A DNA stretch of 64,000 nucleotides from Micromonospora radicis (GCF_003583405.1 NZ_QXEC01000004.1:124001-188000), one strand, 5' to 3'. Shown: positions 8,786 through 18,340, counted from the stretch's first letter. The notes: generated by a model from the sequence alone, not told the origin. Numbers and translations are program-made.

Positions 8786-9403
8786 ATGGCGGCACAGGTC
8801 AAGGTGGCGGTGATCTACTACAGCGCGACCGGCATCACGTACCAGATGGCCCAGGCGGCGTGCGAGGCCGCGGGCGACGCGGGGGCGGAGGTACGCCTGC
8901 GCAAGGTGCGGGAGCTGGCGCCGGACGAGGCGATCCGCGCCAACTCCGGCTGGGCGGCGCACCGGCTGGAGACCCAGGACGTCGACGAGGCCCAGCCCGA
9001 CGACCTGAGCTGGGCCGACGTGGTGCTGTTCGGCTCGCCGACCCGGTACGGTCTGGTCGCCGCCCAGCTCAAGCAGTTCATCGACACCACCGGGCCGCTG
9101 TGGGCGCAGGGGGCGCTGGCGAACAAGGTCTACTCGGCGTTCACCTCCACCGCGACCCAGCACGGTGGGCAGGAGTCGACGCTGTTGTCGCTGTTCCACG
9201 TCTTCTACCACTGGGGTGGGATCGTGGTCACCCCCGGCTACACCGACCCCAGCCAGTTCGTCGCCGGCAACCCGTACGGCGCGTCGCACACCAGCAACAA
9301 CGGGGAGACGGCCCCGGACCACGTCGCGCTGTCCGCGACGGCGCTGACCGCCAAGCGGGCGGTGCGGATCGGCGCGGCGGTCAAGCAGGGCCTGGCCGGC
9401 TGA
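8786..9403 (+). CDS. wrbA: NAD(P)H:quinone oxidoreductase, WrbA family
   Basis: A 205-residue flavodoxin-fold protein of normal WrbA length. The FMN phosphate loop YYSATGITYQMA is near the N-terminus. GSPTRYGLVAAQLKQFID and FTSTATQHGGQESTL form the isoalloxazine-binding and tetramer regions. WrbA proteins reduce quinones by two electrons with NAD(P)H, avoiding semiquinones under oxidative stress. The ATG at 8786 has GGGAGGG eight bases upstream; longer in-frame starts are rejected. A strong hairpin (9418-9455) follows the stop codon. Confidence 0.9.
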   Translation: MAAQVKVAVIYYSATGITYQMAQAACEAAGDAGAEVRLRKVRELAPDEAIRANSGWAAHRLETQDVDEAQPDDLSWADVVLFGSPTRYGLVAAQLKQFIDTTGPLWAQGALANKVYSAFTSTATQHGGQESTLLSLFHVFYHWGGIVVTPGYTDPSQFVAGNPYGASHTSNNGETAPDHVALSATALTAKRAVRIGAAVKQGLAG

Positions 9404-9417
9404 GACCGGACGGACCA

Positions 9418-9455
9418 GTGGCCCGGGCGGGGGCTCTCGAACCCGCCCGGGCCAC
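9418..9455. terminator. bidirectional terminator between wrbA and trpEG
   Basis: A perfect 14-bp inverted repeat (GTGGCCCGGGCGGG / CCCGCCCGGGCCAC) around a 10-nt loop lies between the convergent ends of wrbA and the anthranilate synthase gene. There is no long T-run, as is usual for GC-rich actinomycete terminators. Confidence 0.75.
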
Positions 9456-9489
9456 CGGCTGTCCACAGCGCTACCCGGGATCGGCCCGG

Positions 9490-11412
9490 CTATGCCTGCC
9501 CGGCGGGGGAGAGTTCGCCGGCCGGTGCCGGCAGCAGCTCCCGGAGCAGGTCGACCAGCACGGCCAGGCCGTCCGGACTGAGCACGGACTCGGGGTGGAA
9601 CTGCACCCCGGCGAAGCCCCGTCCGCGCAGCGCGTGCACCGCCCCATCGGTCTCGTCGCGGGCCAGCTCGACCGGACCGTACGGGCCGTCCTGCCGGTCG
9701 GCGGTGGCGCGGGCGGTGAAGGTGGCGTAGAAGCCGAGTCGTCGGGGCGTACCGAACAGCCCGACGGTGCGTTGCAGCCCCTGGTAGGGCGCGGCCCGGC
9801 GGTCCACCCGCAGGCCGAGCAGCCCGGCCAGGAGTTGGTGGCCGAGGCAGACCGCGAGCGTCGGGCGGCCGCCGTCCAGCAACGCGCGCAGCAGGGCCCG
9901 CAGGGTCCGCATCTTCGGGGTGTCGCCGTTCGGATCGCCGGGGCCGGGCCCGACCACCACCAGGTCGTACCCGACGACCGGCGCCTCGGCGTGCCACGGC
10001 ACGACGGTCACCGCCAGCCCCAACGCGCCCAACTGGTGCGCCAGCATCGCGGTGAAGGTGTCCTCACCGTCGACGATCAGGGCCCGGCGGCCGGTCAGCG
10101 TCGGCACGGCCAGCGCGCCCGGGAGCCGCTGGTCCAACCAGAACCGGGCCAGCGGCGCGTTGCGGGCGGCCAACGCCGCGCGGACCTGCGGGTCGTCGGC
10201 CAGCCGCCGTACCGGTCCGGCGTCGGCGGCCGGTGCCTGCGGTCCCAGGCCGAGGGCGGCCAGTATCCCGGCGGCCTTGGCGTGGGTCTCGGCGACCTCG
10301 GCCGCCGGGGTGGAGTGCCGGACCAGGGTGGCGCCGACCGGCACCCGCAGCGTGCCGTCCGGGGAGATCTCGGCGGTCCGGATGAGGATCGGCGCGTCGA
10401 GGGTCTGCCGCCCGTCCTCGTCGTGACCGAGCAGGGCCAGCACCCCCGCGTAGTAGCGGCGGCCGGTGCGCTCGTATCGGGCGATCACCCGGCAGGCGTT
10501 CTCCATCGGGCTGCCGGTCACCGTCGGCGCGAACATCGTCTCCCGCAGCACGTCCCGCACGTCCATGGTGCCCCGCCCGGCGAGCAGGTACTCGGTGTGC
10601 GCCAGGTGCGACATCTCCTTCAGGTACGGCCCGACCACCTGCCCGCCCTGCTCGGCGACCCTGGCCATCATCTTCAGTTCCTCGTCGAGGACCATGTACA
10701 GCTCCTCGACCTCCTTGGCGTCGGCGAGGAAACGCAGCAACGCCGCCCGGTCCGCCGGTGCCCCGCCGTGCCGGAAGGTGCCGCTGATCGGGTTCATCAT
10801 CACCAGGCCGTCGTCCACGCTGACATGCCGCTCGGGACTGGCACCGACCAGCGTGCGGGCGCCGGTGTGCACCACGAACGTCCAGTACGCGCCGCGTTCG
10901 CGCAGCAGCAGGCAGCGCAGCGCGGCCAGCGCGGCGGTCAGCGGCGCACCCTGGACCCGGGCGTGCAGGGTGCGGTGGATGACGAAGTTGGCGCCCTCGC
11001 CCCGGCCGATCTCCTCGCCGAGCACCCGGGCCACGATGCCGGCGTACTCGTCGTCGGAGCGGTCGAAGGCCGCGTCACTGGTGCGTACCGGTTCGTCGGG
11101 CAGGACGTCGAGGACGTCGGCCAACGGCAGCCGGGCCCGGCGGTCCACGCGTAGGCACTCCAGCGGTACGCCGTCGTCGACACAGGCGAAACCCCGCTCC
11201 GCGACCTGCCGGAACGGCACCAGGGCGAGCGTCGCCGGGCCCGCCGGACCGGCGGGTAGCGGGAGGTCGGCGAGCCGGTCGACCGTGCGCACCGGGCCGG
11301 TGAACAGGTCGAGGTGGGTGGCGCCGTCGCGGCGGACCAGGGCGAACGGGCCCGGGTCGACGCCTGCCGCGAGAGCGGCGAGCAGGTCGGTCAGGTCGGT
11401 CGGCGGGTTCAT
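9490..11412 (-). CDS. trpEG: anthranilate synthase, fused TrpE-TrpG (PhzE-like)
   Basis: A 640-residue fusion. Residues 1 to about 430 form a chorismate-binding anthranilate synthase component I domain, with MMNPISGTFRHG, AKEVEELYMVLDEELKMM and the MFAPTVTGSPMENA region. Residues 440-620 form a class I glutamine amidotransferase, with the catalytic Cys in LAVCLGHQLL and the His/Glu of GVQFHPESVL. It should convert chorismate plus glutamine to anthranilate, or to the 2-amino-2-deoxyisochorismate of PhzE enzymes. No phenazine genes are nearby. A Trp-rich leader peptide and hairpin (11472-11565) upstream argue for tryptophan-controlled anthranilate production, as described for a fused gene in Streptomyces venezuelae. 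A GAGGAG lies just upstream of the ATG. Confidence 0.88.
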   Translation of the reverse strand: MNPPTDLTDLLAALAAGVDPGPFALVRRDGATHLDLFTGPVRTVDRLADLPLPAGPAGPATLALVPFRQVAERGFACVDDGVPLECLRVDRRARLPLADVLDVLPDEPVRTSDAAFDRSDDEYAGIVARVLGEEIGRGEGANFVIHRTLHARVQGAPLTAALAALRCLLLRERGAYWTFVVHTGARTLVGASPERHVSVDDGLVMMNPISGTFRHGGAPADRAALLRFLADAKEVEELYMVLDEELKMMARVAEQGGQVVGPYLKEMSHLAHTEYLLAGRGTMDVRDVLRETMFAPTVTGSPMENACRVIARYERTGRRYYAGVLALLGHDEDGRQTLDAPILIRTAEISPDGTLRVPVGATLVRHSTPAAEVAETHAKAAGILAALGLGPQAPAADAGPVRRLADDPQVRAALAARNAPLARFWLDQRLPGALAVPTLTGRRALIVDGEDTFTAMLAHQLGALGLAVTVVPWHAEAPVVGYDLVVVGPGPGDPNGDTPKMRTLRALLRALLDGGRPTLAVCLGHQLLAGLLGLRVDRRAAPYQGLQRTVGLFGTPRRLGFYATFTARATADRQDGPYGPVELARDETDGAVHALRGRGFAGVQFHPESVLSPDGLAVLVDLLRELLPAPAGELSPAGQA

Positions 11413-11471
11413 CGGTCTCCTCGGGCCGGGTGCCGCCGTCGGGGGCGGCCCACGGGGCCGGGAGCTGACCG

Positions 11472-11495
11472 GCGGCCGCCTCGTCGGGCGGCCGC
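11472..11495 (-). promoter_or_regulatory. candidate trp attenuator hairpin
   Basis: A 9-bp GC-only stem (GCGGCCGCC / GGCGGCCGC) with a 6-nt loop lies 10 nt after the stop of the 19-codon leader peptide and about 60 nt before trpEG. Its position between the Trp-codon leader and the biosynthetic gene fits an attenuator. No U-run follows, and competing antiterminator pairing was not modelled. Confidence 0.6.
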
Positions 11496-11505
11496 GTGCG
11501 GGAAG

Positions 11506-11565
11506 CTACGCGCGGGGGTGGGCCGCCGGGTCGGCGGGCCACCAGCAGGACAGTCGCGCGGGCAT
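11506..11565 (-). CDS. trpL: Trp leader peptide, likely leaderless
   Basis: A 19-codon ORF reads MPARLSCWWPADPAAHPRA and stops with TAG. It has two adjacent Trp codons followed by PADPAAH, very like the WWWTAHPAAH tail of known Streptomyces trp leader peptides. A TAGGGT -10-like hexamer at 11572-11577 ends six bases before the ATG, so the transcript probably starts at or near the A of ATG and is leaderless. Ribosome stalling at the WW codons under tryptophan shortage would control the hairpin at 11472-11495 and hence trpEG. Confidence 0.75.
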   Translation of the reverse strand: MPARLSCWWPADPAAHPRA

Positions 11566-11666
11566 GCGCCCACCCTACGCGCCGCGGGTACGGCGGGGAA
11601 GCCGATCGGCGTACCCGGCGCGCGGAGGCGTTGGGCGTCCTCGACTCATTGGGTACGTTGACCGCG

Positions 11667-13052
11667 ATGAACATTCTCGCGCTGGACCTGGGCACCTCCT
11701 CCGTGCGTGGGCTCGTGCTGGACGACGACATCCAGCCGCTGCCCGGGGCGTTGGCCCGCCGCCGGGTGGAGCTGACCGTCGCCGACGACGGCACCGGCAC
11801 CCTCGACGCCAGCCGCTACCTGGCCTGCCTCGTCGAATGCCTGGACGAGCTGAGCCAGGCGGGCTGGCTGCGCGAGGTGGAACTGGTGGCGATCAGCGCG
11901 CAGTGGCACTCGGTGGTGCCGCTGGGCGGTGACGGCCAGCCGCTCGGGCCCGTGCTGACCTGGCTGGACACCAGGGCCGAACTGCCACCGGGGCAGCCCG
12001 GACCGACTGACCCGGACGCCTTCCACCAGCGCACCGGTACCTGGTGGCACCGCTGCTACTGGTCGGCGCGGCTGCCCTGGCTGCGGGCACACACCGGTGG
12101 CGCGGTGGCCCGCTTCACCGGCCTGGTCGAGTACGTGCTGGAGCAGTTGCTCACCGCGGCGCCGATGTCGATGTCGCAGGCCTCCGGCACCGGCCTGCTG
12201 GACCTGTGCACGTTGGACTGGGACGCCGAGGCCTGCGCGCTGGCCGGGGTCGGCGGCGGGGAACTGCCGGAACTGGCCCCGCCGGGCTGGCACGGCCGGC
12301 TCCGCGCCGAGTACGCCCGACGGTGGCCCGCGCTCGCCGACGCCCGGTGGAGCACCCCGATCGGTGACGGTGCCGCCTCCAACGTCGGTTCCGGCTGTGT
12401 CGACCAGACCCGGGCGGCGGTGACCGTCGGCACCTCCTCGGCGGTACGGCTGCTGCAACGGATGCCCGCCGGTGCCCCACTGCCGCCGCTGCCCCAGCGA
12501 CTGTGGCGCTACCGCGTCGACCACGAGCACGTGGTCACCGGGGCGGCGTACTCCTCCGGTGGGAACCTGTACGCGTGGGCCGAGCGGGAGCTGCGGTTGC
12601 CCACCGGCGCGGCCCTGGAGGCGGCGCTGCGGCGGCTGCCGCCCGACGGCGGACGGCCGGCGAACATCGGCTTCGGCGGCGACCGGCCCCCCGGCAACCA
12701 GCGTGCCGGCTCCGGCGAACTGCGCGGGTTGGGCTTCGGCACCACCGCGGTGGAGCTGCTGGCCGGGCTGATGCGCGGGGTCTGTGACCAGGTCGTCGAC
12801 GACCTGACGGCGCTGGAGTCGACCGTCGGGGCGCCGGTGGAGGTGGTCCTCGGTGGCGGCGCGATGGCGGCCTCGACGTGGTGGCGGCAGGCGTTCGCCG
12901 TGGCGCTGGCCCCCCGGCGGGTACGGTTCGGCCGGCATCCGGAGATCGGCGCCACCGGCGCGGCCCTGGTGGCCTGCGGCCGCATCGCCGACGCCGTCGC
13001 GTTGGCCGACATCGGCCAGACGGATGATCAATCCTCGCCCACCACGACATAG
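11667..13052 (+). CDS. FGGY-family carbohydrate kinase
   Basis: A 461-residue sugar kinase with the ASKHA ATPase fold. The N-terminal phosphate-1 motif is ALDLGTSSVRG, and a second ATPase segment is AAVTVGTSSAVRLL. The C-terminal adenosine motif is VVLGGGAMAAS. The GDGAASNVGSGC region contains the catalytic Asp expected in this family. The best match is the gluconokinase/xylulokinase group, which phosphorylates a sugar or sugar acid on import. No sugar transporter or isomerase is adjacent, so the substrate is open. The ATG at 11667 starts directly at the fold. Confidence 0.85.
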   Translation: MNILALDLGTSSVRGLVLDDDIQPLPGALARRRVELTVADDGTGTLDASRYLACLVECLDELSQAGWLREVELVAISAQWHSVVPLGGDGQPLGPVLTWLDTRAELPPGQPGPTDPDAFHQRTGTWWHRCYWSARLPWLRAHTGGAVARFTGLVEYVLEQLLTAAPMSMSQASGTGLLDLCTLDWDAEACALAGVGGGELPELAPPGWHGRLRAEYARRWPALADARWSTPIGDGAASNVGSGCVDQTRAAVTVGTSSAVRLLQRMPAGAPLPPLPQRLWRYRVDHEHVVTGAAYSSGGNLYAWAERELRLPTGAALEAALRRLPPDGGRPANIGFGGDRPPGNQRAGSGELRGLGFGTTAVELLAGLMRGVCDQVVDDLTALESTVGAPVEVVLGGGAMAASTWWRQAFAVALAPRRVRFGRHPEIGATGAALVACGRIADAVALADIGQTDDQSSPTTT

Positions 13053-13177
13053 GGTGGCGCCCGGTGGGTGCCCTCGGCGAGCCGCCACCGAAGGGCAGGA
13101 CGTTGACACTGCCCCGGGGCCTGGTTGGATGGACGGCGCTTCCCCGGGTCGCGGCGGACGCGTGGGAGGAGGAGTTC

Positions 13178-15688
13178 GTGGCAGCAGAATCGGACCAGAC
13201 GCAGACGGTGTCACAGCACCGTCGACGTCGGTTCGACGTCCGCGTGGTGGCCCACCGGCGCCGCTCACCCCTGCGGTTGCAGGACTGGCGGATGCGGACC
13301 AAGCTTGCCACGGTGCTGGTCATCCCGTCGGTCGCCTTCCTGGTCCTGGCCGGCGTGCAGACCCAGAGCCTGGTCGGCCGGGCCAGCACGCTGAGCGACT
13401 TCGCCGCCCAGGTCGGCATCGGGCGGGAGATCTCCCAACTGGTGCACCGCCTGCAACAGGAGCGTGACCGGACCGCCGGGGAACTGTCCGCGCTGCGCAG
13501 CGCCACCAGCGCGGAGGAGAGCGACGAGGTACTGGCCACGCTGACGCCGTACCGCGAGGCCGCCGACGAGGCGGCGCAGGCGCTGCGCCGGGCGGCCGAG
13601 CCGCTGGCCGACGCGGACGCCTCCTGGGAGGACACCTACACGGTGGCATTCCAGGCGTACCAGCAGGTCGGCTACACCCGCAACGTGATGTCCACCGTGG
13701 TGCTCAGCAGCGACACCATCCTGGGCAACTACCACCGGGCCGTCGAATCGCTGCTGATCCTGCTGGCGAAGCCGTCACCGGGTGCCGACCGGCCCGAGTT
13801 GTCCGACGCGGTGCTGCGCTACGTGCAGTTCGCCCGGGCCAAGGAACTCTCCTCGCGGGTCCGCGCCGAGCTGTACGCGGCGGCCCGCGCCGGTGCGTAC
13901 GAGGACGACGACCGGGTCCAGCTCAACGACCTGCGCTCGCGGCAGCTCACCGCGTTGGGTACCTTCCGCATCGCGGCGAGCAACGCGCAGGTGACCCGCT
14001 ACGACCAGATGAGCCAGGAGGACGCGTTCATCCGGGCCGCCCGGTTGGAGGAGCGGGCGCTGACCCAGAACCCGACGGCGCTGACGCTGCTGGCCGAGGA
14101 CGACTGGTGGACGTTCAGTGAGGCCCGCCACGATCTGCTGCGGGAGTTCGAGGCCGGGGTGCTGGAGGACTCGGCGAGGCAGGCGGACACCGCCAGCGCC
14201 GTCCAGCTGCGCGAGACGCTGACGGTGGTCGGTGTCATCATCACGGTGCTGCTGGTGGCGGTGCTGATCTCGGTGCTGATCGGTCGGTCGCTGGCCCGGT
14301 CGATCCGGTTGCTGCGCTCGCAGGCCCTGCGCATCGCGCAGATCGAGCTGCCCGAGGCGCTGGCCCGGCTGCGGTCGGTCTCCGGCGGGGTACCCCACAT
14401 CGAGGTGTCCCCGGCGGTGGTGCGCTCCCTCGACGAGATCGGTGAACTGGCCGAGGCGTTCGTCGCGGTGCACCGCAGCGCGGTCGGGGTGGCGGTCGAG
14501 CAGGCGAACATGCGGCGCAACGTCAACGCCATGTTCGTCAACCTGGCCCGGCGTAGTCAGGTGCTGGTGGAGCGGCAACTGGAACTGCTCGACGACCTGG
14601 AACGCGAGGAGGGCGACCCCGACCAGCTGGAGAACCTGTTCAAGCTGGACCACCTCGCCGCCCGCATGCGTCGTAACGACGAGAGCCTGCTGGTGCTGGC
14701 CGGTACCGAGTCGACCCGGCGGTGGAACCGGCCGATCGGGCTGAGCGCGGTGCTGCTGGCCGCCAGCGCGGAGATCGAGCAGTACCAGCGGATCCGGCAC
14801 GAGGCGGTGGCCGACCTGCACGTCGTCGGGCACGCCGTGGGTGAACTGGTGCACCTGCTCGCCGAGCTGCTGGAGAACGCCACCGCCTTCTCCCGCCCGG
14901 ACACGATCGTGCAGGTGATGGCCCGGGCCGAGGGCCCCGGCGCGGTGATCGAGATCGCCGACCAGGGGCTGGGCATGAGCCCGACCGCGCTGGCCGAGGC
15001 CAACGCCGTACTGGCCCGGCCGCCCGCGGCGGACGTGGCGACGGTCGAGCGGATGGGCCTGTTCGTGGTCAGCCACCTGGCGGCCCGGCACGGCATCGAG
15101 GTCCGGTTGCACGGCGGCGCCGGTGGCCTGCTGGCCCGGGTCCGGCTGCCCGGTTCGATGCTCGCCGCCGCGCCGCCGCCGAGCCTGGACCCGCCGCCCT
15201 CACCGCGGGTGCTGCCGGGTACCCGCCCGAGTGCGCCACGCGACCCGGGGCCGGTGGACCTGCCGGTGGCCGGCCGGCGGCCCACCACCGTGCCGCGGCA
15301 GGCCCACCCGGTGCCGGTACGCGCCGAAGACGTCCTCGCGCCCGCCGCGACGACCGCGGATCAGGGTGGTGGCTGGTGGTCGCGGGAGGGACCGTCGCCG
15401 GCCGCGTCGGCGAACGGCGCCGGAACGCCGGCCCCGCCGGCAGTGCCGGTGACTGCCGGGACCAACTCCCGTGGCCTGCCGGTACGCGTACCGATGGCGC
15501 AGTTGAGCGCGGTGACCCAGTCGGCTCGCCCGGACCAGCAGCAACCGGCCCGGCACGAGCCGGATCCGGAGGCGGTCGGCGGCATGTTGTCGCGGCTCTA
15601 CAGCGGTGTGCGGCGGGCCGAGGCCGAGGAAACCAGAGAAATACCCGTGCCGCCGCCGGGGACATGGAGTGAAGGGGGACGAAGGTGA
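13178..15688 (+). CDS. sensor histidine kinase-like protein, conservon CvnA type with nitrate-sensing-like domain
   Basis: An 836-residue membrane sensor. The GTG at 13178 is preceded by GGAGGAGGAG and is chosen over the longer upstream frame. A first membrane helix (about residues 40-62) is followed by an extracytoplasmic helical domain of the nitrate/nitrite-sensor type (about 70-320), a second membrane helix (about 347-372), a HAMP-like linker and an ATPase domain with an N-box ([18 protein letters not shown]) and DQGLGMSP. The C-terminus is a long Pro-rich tail. The domain order matches CvnA of actinomycete conservons, which signal to small GTPases. It overlaps the next gene by 4 bp. Confidence 0.88.
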   Translation: MAAESDQTQTVSQHRRRRFDVRVVAHRRRSPLRLQDWRMRTKLATVLVIPSVAFLVLAGVQTQSLVGRASTLSDFAAQVGIGREISQLVHRLQQERDRTAGELSALRSATSAEESDEVLATLTPYREAADEAAQALRRAAEPLADADASWEDTYTVAFQAYQQVGYTRNVMSTVVLSSDTILGNYHRAVESLLILLAKPSPGADRPELSDAVLRYVQFARAKELSSRVRAELYAAARAGAYEDDDRVQLNDLRSRQLTALGTFRIAASNAQVTRYDQMSQEDAFIRAARLEERALTQNPTALTLLAEDDWWTFSEARHDLLREFEAGVLEDSARQADTASAVQLRETLTVVGVIITVLLVAVLISVLIGRSLARSIRLLRSQALRIAQIELPEALARLRSVSGGVPHIEVSPAVVRSLDEIGELAEAFVAVHRSAVGVAVEQANMRRNVNAMFVNLARRSQVLVERQLELLDDLEREEGDPDQLENLFKLDHLAARMRRNDESLLVLAGTESTRRWNRPIGLSAVLLAASAEIEQYQRIRHEAVADLHVVGHAVGELVHLLAELLENATAFSRPDTIVQVMARAEGPGAVIEIADQGLGMSPTALAEANAVLARPPAADVATVERMGLFVVSHLAARHGIEVRLHGGAGGLLARVRLPGSMLAAAPPPSLDPPPSPRVLPGTRPSAPRDPGPVDLPVAGRRPTTVPRQAHPVPVRAEDVLAPAATTADQGGGWWSREGPSPAASANGAGTPAPPAVPVTAGTNSRGLPVRVPMAQLSAVTQSARPDQQQPARHEPDPEAVGGMLSRLYSGVRRAEAEETREIPVPPPGTWSEGGRR

Positions 15689-16107
15689 CCACGTTGTCGC
15701 AGGAAGCTCGGGATCTGAGCTGGCTGGTCAGCGCGTTCGCGGAGCGGGTGCCGGGAGTGGCCCACGCCGTCGTGGTGTCCTCCGACGGACTGTTGGTCGC
15801 CATCTCGGACAACCTGCCGCGCGACCACGCCGACAAGCTGGCCGCGGTGACCTCGGGCCTGATGAGCATCACCGCCGGTGCGGCCCAGATGTTCGACGGT
15901 GACGTGGTCAAGCAGACCGTCGTCGAGATGGGCCGTGGCTACTTCCTGGTGATGCAGGTGCGCGACGGTTCGATCCTGGCCACCCTCGCCGCGGCGGACG
16001 CCGACATCGGCGTGGTGGGTTACGAGATGGCCCGCCTCGCCAAGCAGGCGGGGGAGATGCTCACCCCCGCCCTACGCGCCGAACTTCAGCAGGCCCTGCC
16101 CCGGTGA
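15685..16107 (+). CDS. roadblock/LC7 domain protein, conservon CvnB type
   Basis: A 140-residue roadblock/LC7 protein ([20 protein letters not shown], then [10 protein letters not shown] and [20 protein letters not shown]). It starts at a GTG overlapping the sensor stop by four bases (GTGA), so translation is coupled. In conservons the A-B-C-D order encodes sensor, roadblock protein, DUF742 protein and Ras-like GTPase. Here the C and D genes are missing and a strong terminator follows, so this protein must act with partners encoded elsewhere, or in a shortened pathway. Confidence 0.88.
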   Translation: MTTLSQEARDLSWLVSAFAERVPGVAHAVVVSSDGLLVAISDNLPRDHADKLAAVTSGLMSITAGAAQMFDGDVVKQTVVEMGRGYFLVMQVRDGSILATLAAADADIGVVGYEMARLAKQAGEMLTPALRAELQQALPR

Positions 16108-16116
16108 GTCGTGAGG

Positions 16117-16158
16117 AAGGGCCCCCGCTCGACGCCTGAGGTGCCAGCGGGGGCCCTT
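16117..16158. terminator. bidirectional terminator after the conservon genes
   Basis: A perfect 13-bp stem (AAGGGCCCCCGCT / AGCGGGGGCCCTT) sits between the convergent ends of the roadblock gene and the MFS gene. The A-rich left edge and T-rich right edge (CCCTTCT) suit termination on both strands. Confidence 0.8.
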
Positions 16159-16170
16159 CTGGCATCCAGG

Positions 16171-17403
16171 TCAGCGCAGGCCGAGGACGCCCGGGGTGTC
16201 CGGCCGGGAGGCGAGCCACCAGGCCGCGGTGGCGGCCACGGCTACGGCGCCGCTGAACACGAACGGCGCACCGAGGCCGGCGTACGCGGCCAGCGCACCC
16301 CCGGCCAGCGCACCGAGCGCGGTGCAGCTGTAGGTGACCAGTCGGGACGCGGCGATCACCCGACCCAGCAGTCCGCCCGGCACCAGGCGTTGCCGGATCG
16401 ACAGGGCGGCGACGTTGAGCACGGCGAACGCGGCGCTGGTGGCGACCACCACGACCACCGCCACCGCCCGGTCGGGGACGACGGCCAGCAGCGCCGGTAC
16501 GCCGGCGGTGACCGCCATCGACCAGGTGAGCACCGTGCGGTGGCGGAACCGGGCGACCAGCCGGTCGGCGGCGAACGAACCGAGCAGCCCGCCGGCCGCG
16601 CCGGTGGCGAGTAGCAGCCCGAAGCCGAACGCACCGAGGCCGAGCGCGTCCCGGGCGTAGAGCACGAAGATCGCGAACCAGGTGGTGTCGGCCGCGGCCA
16701 CGGCGGCGGTGACCAGCACCAGCGTACGCAGCATCGGCTGGCGCACCAGCCAGCGCAGGCCGGCCAGGATGCCGTCGTCGGCACCGGCCGGGGCGGTGGC
16801 ACCGTCGTCGGCGGGCCGCCGGGACAGCGTCAGCGGCAGGGCGAGCACCAGCATCACCGCCAGCGCCAGGGCGGCGCCGTTGACCGCGAACGGGATGGCG
16901 GCGCCCAGGACGAACAGCAGCGCACCCACCGGCGGGCCGACGAACTCGTTGCCGACGATCTCACCGGCCACCAGCCGCCCGTTGGCCTTCTCCAACTGGG
17001 CGTCGGCGACGAGCCGGGGTACTGCGGTCTGGGCGGCGGTGTCGCGGACGGTCTCGCCGACGCCGAGCAGGAACGCGGCGACCACGACCAGGGCGATGGT
17101 GGCCGAGCCCAGGGCGACCGCGGCGGCGAGGGTGGCCAGTACGACGACCCGGCCGGTGTCGGCGGCGGCCAGCAGCGTACGGAAGCCGCGGCGGTCGGCG
17201 AGAGCACCGGCCAGCAGGCCGGAGACGAGCCAGGGCAGGAACTGGGCGGCGGCCACGGCGGCCACGGCCAACGGGTCGTCGGTGAGCGCCGCGGCCAGCA
17301 GCGGGAAGGCGGCAACCCGGATGCCGTCACCGAGGTTGGCCAGCGCGGCGGCGCTCCAGAACGTCCAGAACGGGCGGCCCAGTGGCTGGCGTTTCTCGTC
17401 CAC
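16171..17403 (-). CDS. MFS transporter, EntS/macrolide-exporter-like
   Basis: A 410-residue major facilitator with about 12 hydrophobic segments. The N-terminal part is FWTFWSAAALANLGDGIR, followed by FLPWLVSGLLAGALADRRG, a typical motif A-like loop between helices 2 and 3. The layout matches the EntS-like branch (siderophore or drug exporters). The ATG at 17403 starts just before the first helix. It is a single gene between two strong hairpins, and no biosynthetic partner is adjacent, so the exported compound is unknown. Confidence 0.85.
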   Translation of the reverse strand: MDEKRQPLGRPFWTFWSAAALANLGDGIRVAAFPLLAAALTDDPLAVAAVAAAQFLPWLVSGLLAGALADRRGFRTLLAAADTGRVVVLATLAAAVALGSATIALVVVAAFLLGVGETVRDTAAQTAVPRLVADAQLEKANGRLVAGEIVGNEFVGPPVGALLFVLGAAIPFAVNGAALALAVMLVLALPLTLSRRPADDGATAPAGADDGILAGLRWLVRQPMLRTLVLVTAAVAAADTTWFAIFVLYARDALGLGAFGFGLLLATGAAGGLLGSFAADRLVARFRHRTVLTWSMAVTAGVPALLAVVPDRAVAVVVVVATSAAFAVLNVAALSIRQRLVPGGLLGRVIAASRLVTYSCTALGALAGGALAAYAGLGAPFVFSGAVAVAATAAWWLASRPDTPGVLGLR

Positions 17404-17482
17404 GCGGCGACCCTACCCGGGTGCCCACCCGCCGACTAGCCGGCCGGTGGCGGGTCGGCCCACGCGGCCGACCCGTCCGGCG

Positions 17483-17513
17483 CCTGGCTCGGTGCCGACG
17501 GCACCGAGCCAGG
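17483..17513. terminator. terminator downstream of the DUF3152 gene
   Basis: A perfect 14-bp inverted repeat (CCTGGCTCGGTGCC / GGCACCGAGCCAGG) with a 3-nt loop lies immediately after the DUF3152 stop, upstream of the MFS gene on the same strand. Confidence 0.78.
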
Positions 17514-17518
17514 TGGGC

Positions 17519-18340
17519 TCAGCCGCCCAGACCCCGTTCCCGCGGCGGGATCGGATCGTCGTAGGCGCCGGGCCGGCCGGAGTAGCGGCGGCCGTCCAGG
17601 TAGGGCAGGCCGTTGGGCGTGCAGCCGTGCAGGCCAAGGGTCTGCTGCTGCATCACCGGTGCCGGTCGGCCCCGCCCCGGGCACAGCTCGTGCCCCATGC
17701 CCAGCCGGTGGCCGACCTCGTGGTTGACCACGTACCGGCGGTACTGGGCGAGGTCCGGGCCGAAGCCGGGCGCGCCCTTGACCCAGCGGGCCACGTTGAG
17801 GACCACGCGGTTGCCGTTACGGCAGGAGGTGTAGCCGTCCGGGGTGTCCTGGCAGAGCAGGTCACGGGTGCCGGGGGTGGCCAGGTAGACGGTGAAGTCG
17901 GTGCGCTGGTCCGGGCCGACCCGGCGCAGCCGCCACTGCCCGCCCGCGGTCCAGCCCCGCGGGTCGGAGAGGATCTCGCTGACCTCGGCGGCGAACTCGG
18001 TCGACCGGATACCGCGGATGTCGCGCTCCACCGCCACCCGGTAGTGCAGCAGCTGGCCCGGCCCCGATCCTGGCGCCGCCTCGCCGTCGGCGACGTCCCA
18101 CCGGTTGCCGCCCCGGGCCGGGTAGCCGACCGGTGGCGGTGCCGCCGAGCTTCGCGTGCCGGCCGGCGTCGCCCCGGCGGCCGGCTTGGCGGGCGCGGCC
18201 GGCGACGTGGGCCGGGCGGTCGTGGTGGGCGCGACGGTGGCGGCCGGCGCGCAACCGGCCAGCACTACGGTGACCAGCGGTGCGGCCACCAGCCGGAGCC
18301 GGTTCCGGTGGGCCGGCAGGCGAGGGGCGTGCGGGTTCAT
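17519..18340 (-). CDS. DUF3152 domain putative lipoprotein
   Basis: A 273-residue exported protein. The N-terminus has basic residues, a hydrophobic run and a lipobox-like VVLAGC at about residue 30, then a Thr/Pro/Ala-rich linker (about 30-75) and a DUF3152 domain. The domain carries HEVGHRLGMGH, an HExGHxxGxxH zinc-metalloprotease-type motif, with Cys residues (LLCQDTPDGYTSC) that may form a disulfide. I infer a secreted, possibly zinc-dependent hydrolase anchored outside the membrane; activity has not been shown for the family as far as I know. The ATG at 18340 is chosen for the signal sequence. It is divergent from the sigma factor gene. Confidence 0.85.
   Translation of the reverse strand: MNPHAPRLPAHRNRLRLVAAPLVTVVLAGCAPAATVAPTTTARPTSPAAPAKPAAGATPAGTRSSAAPPPVGYPARGGNRWDVADGEAAPGSGPGQLLHYRVAVERDIRGIRSTEFAAEVSEILSDPRGWTAGGQWRLRRVGPDQRTDFTVYLATPGTRDLLCQDTPDGYTSCRNGNRVVLNVARWVKGAPGFGPDLAQYRRYVVNHEVGHRLGMGHELCPGRGRPAPVMQQQTLGLHGCTPNGLPYLDGRRYSGRPGAYDDPIPPRERGLGG

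Noticed and set aside
7954..11154. 1,066-codon plus-strand ORF over GNAT and trpEG genes
   Set aside because: It overlaps WrbA in another frame and runs opposite trpEG; the composition is that of a shadow.
9490..11412. Phenazine biosynthesis (PhzE) assignment
   Set aside because: The protein is PhzE-like, but no phz genes are nearby and the Trp-codon leader points to anthranilate synthase.
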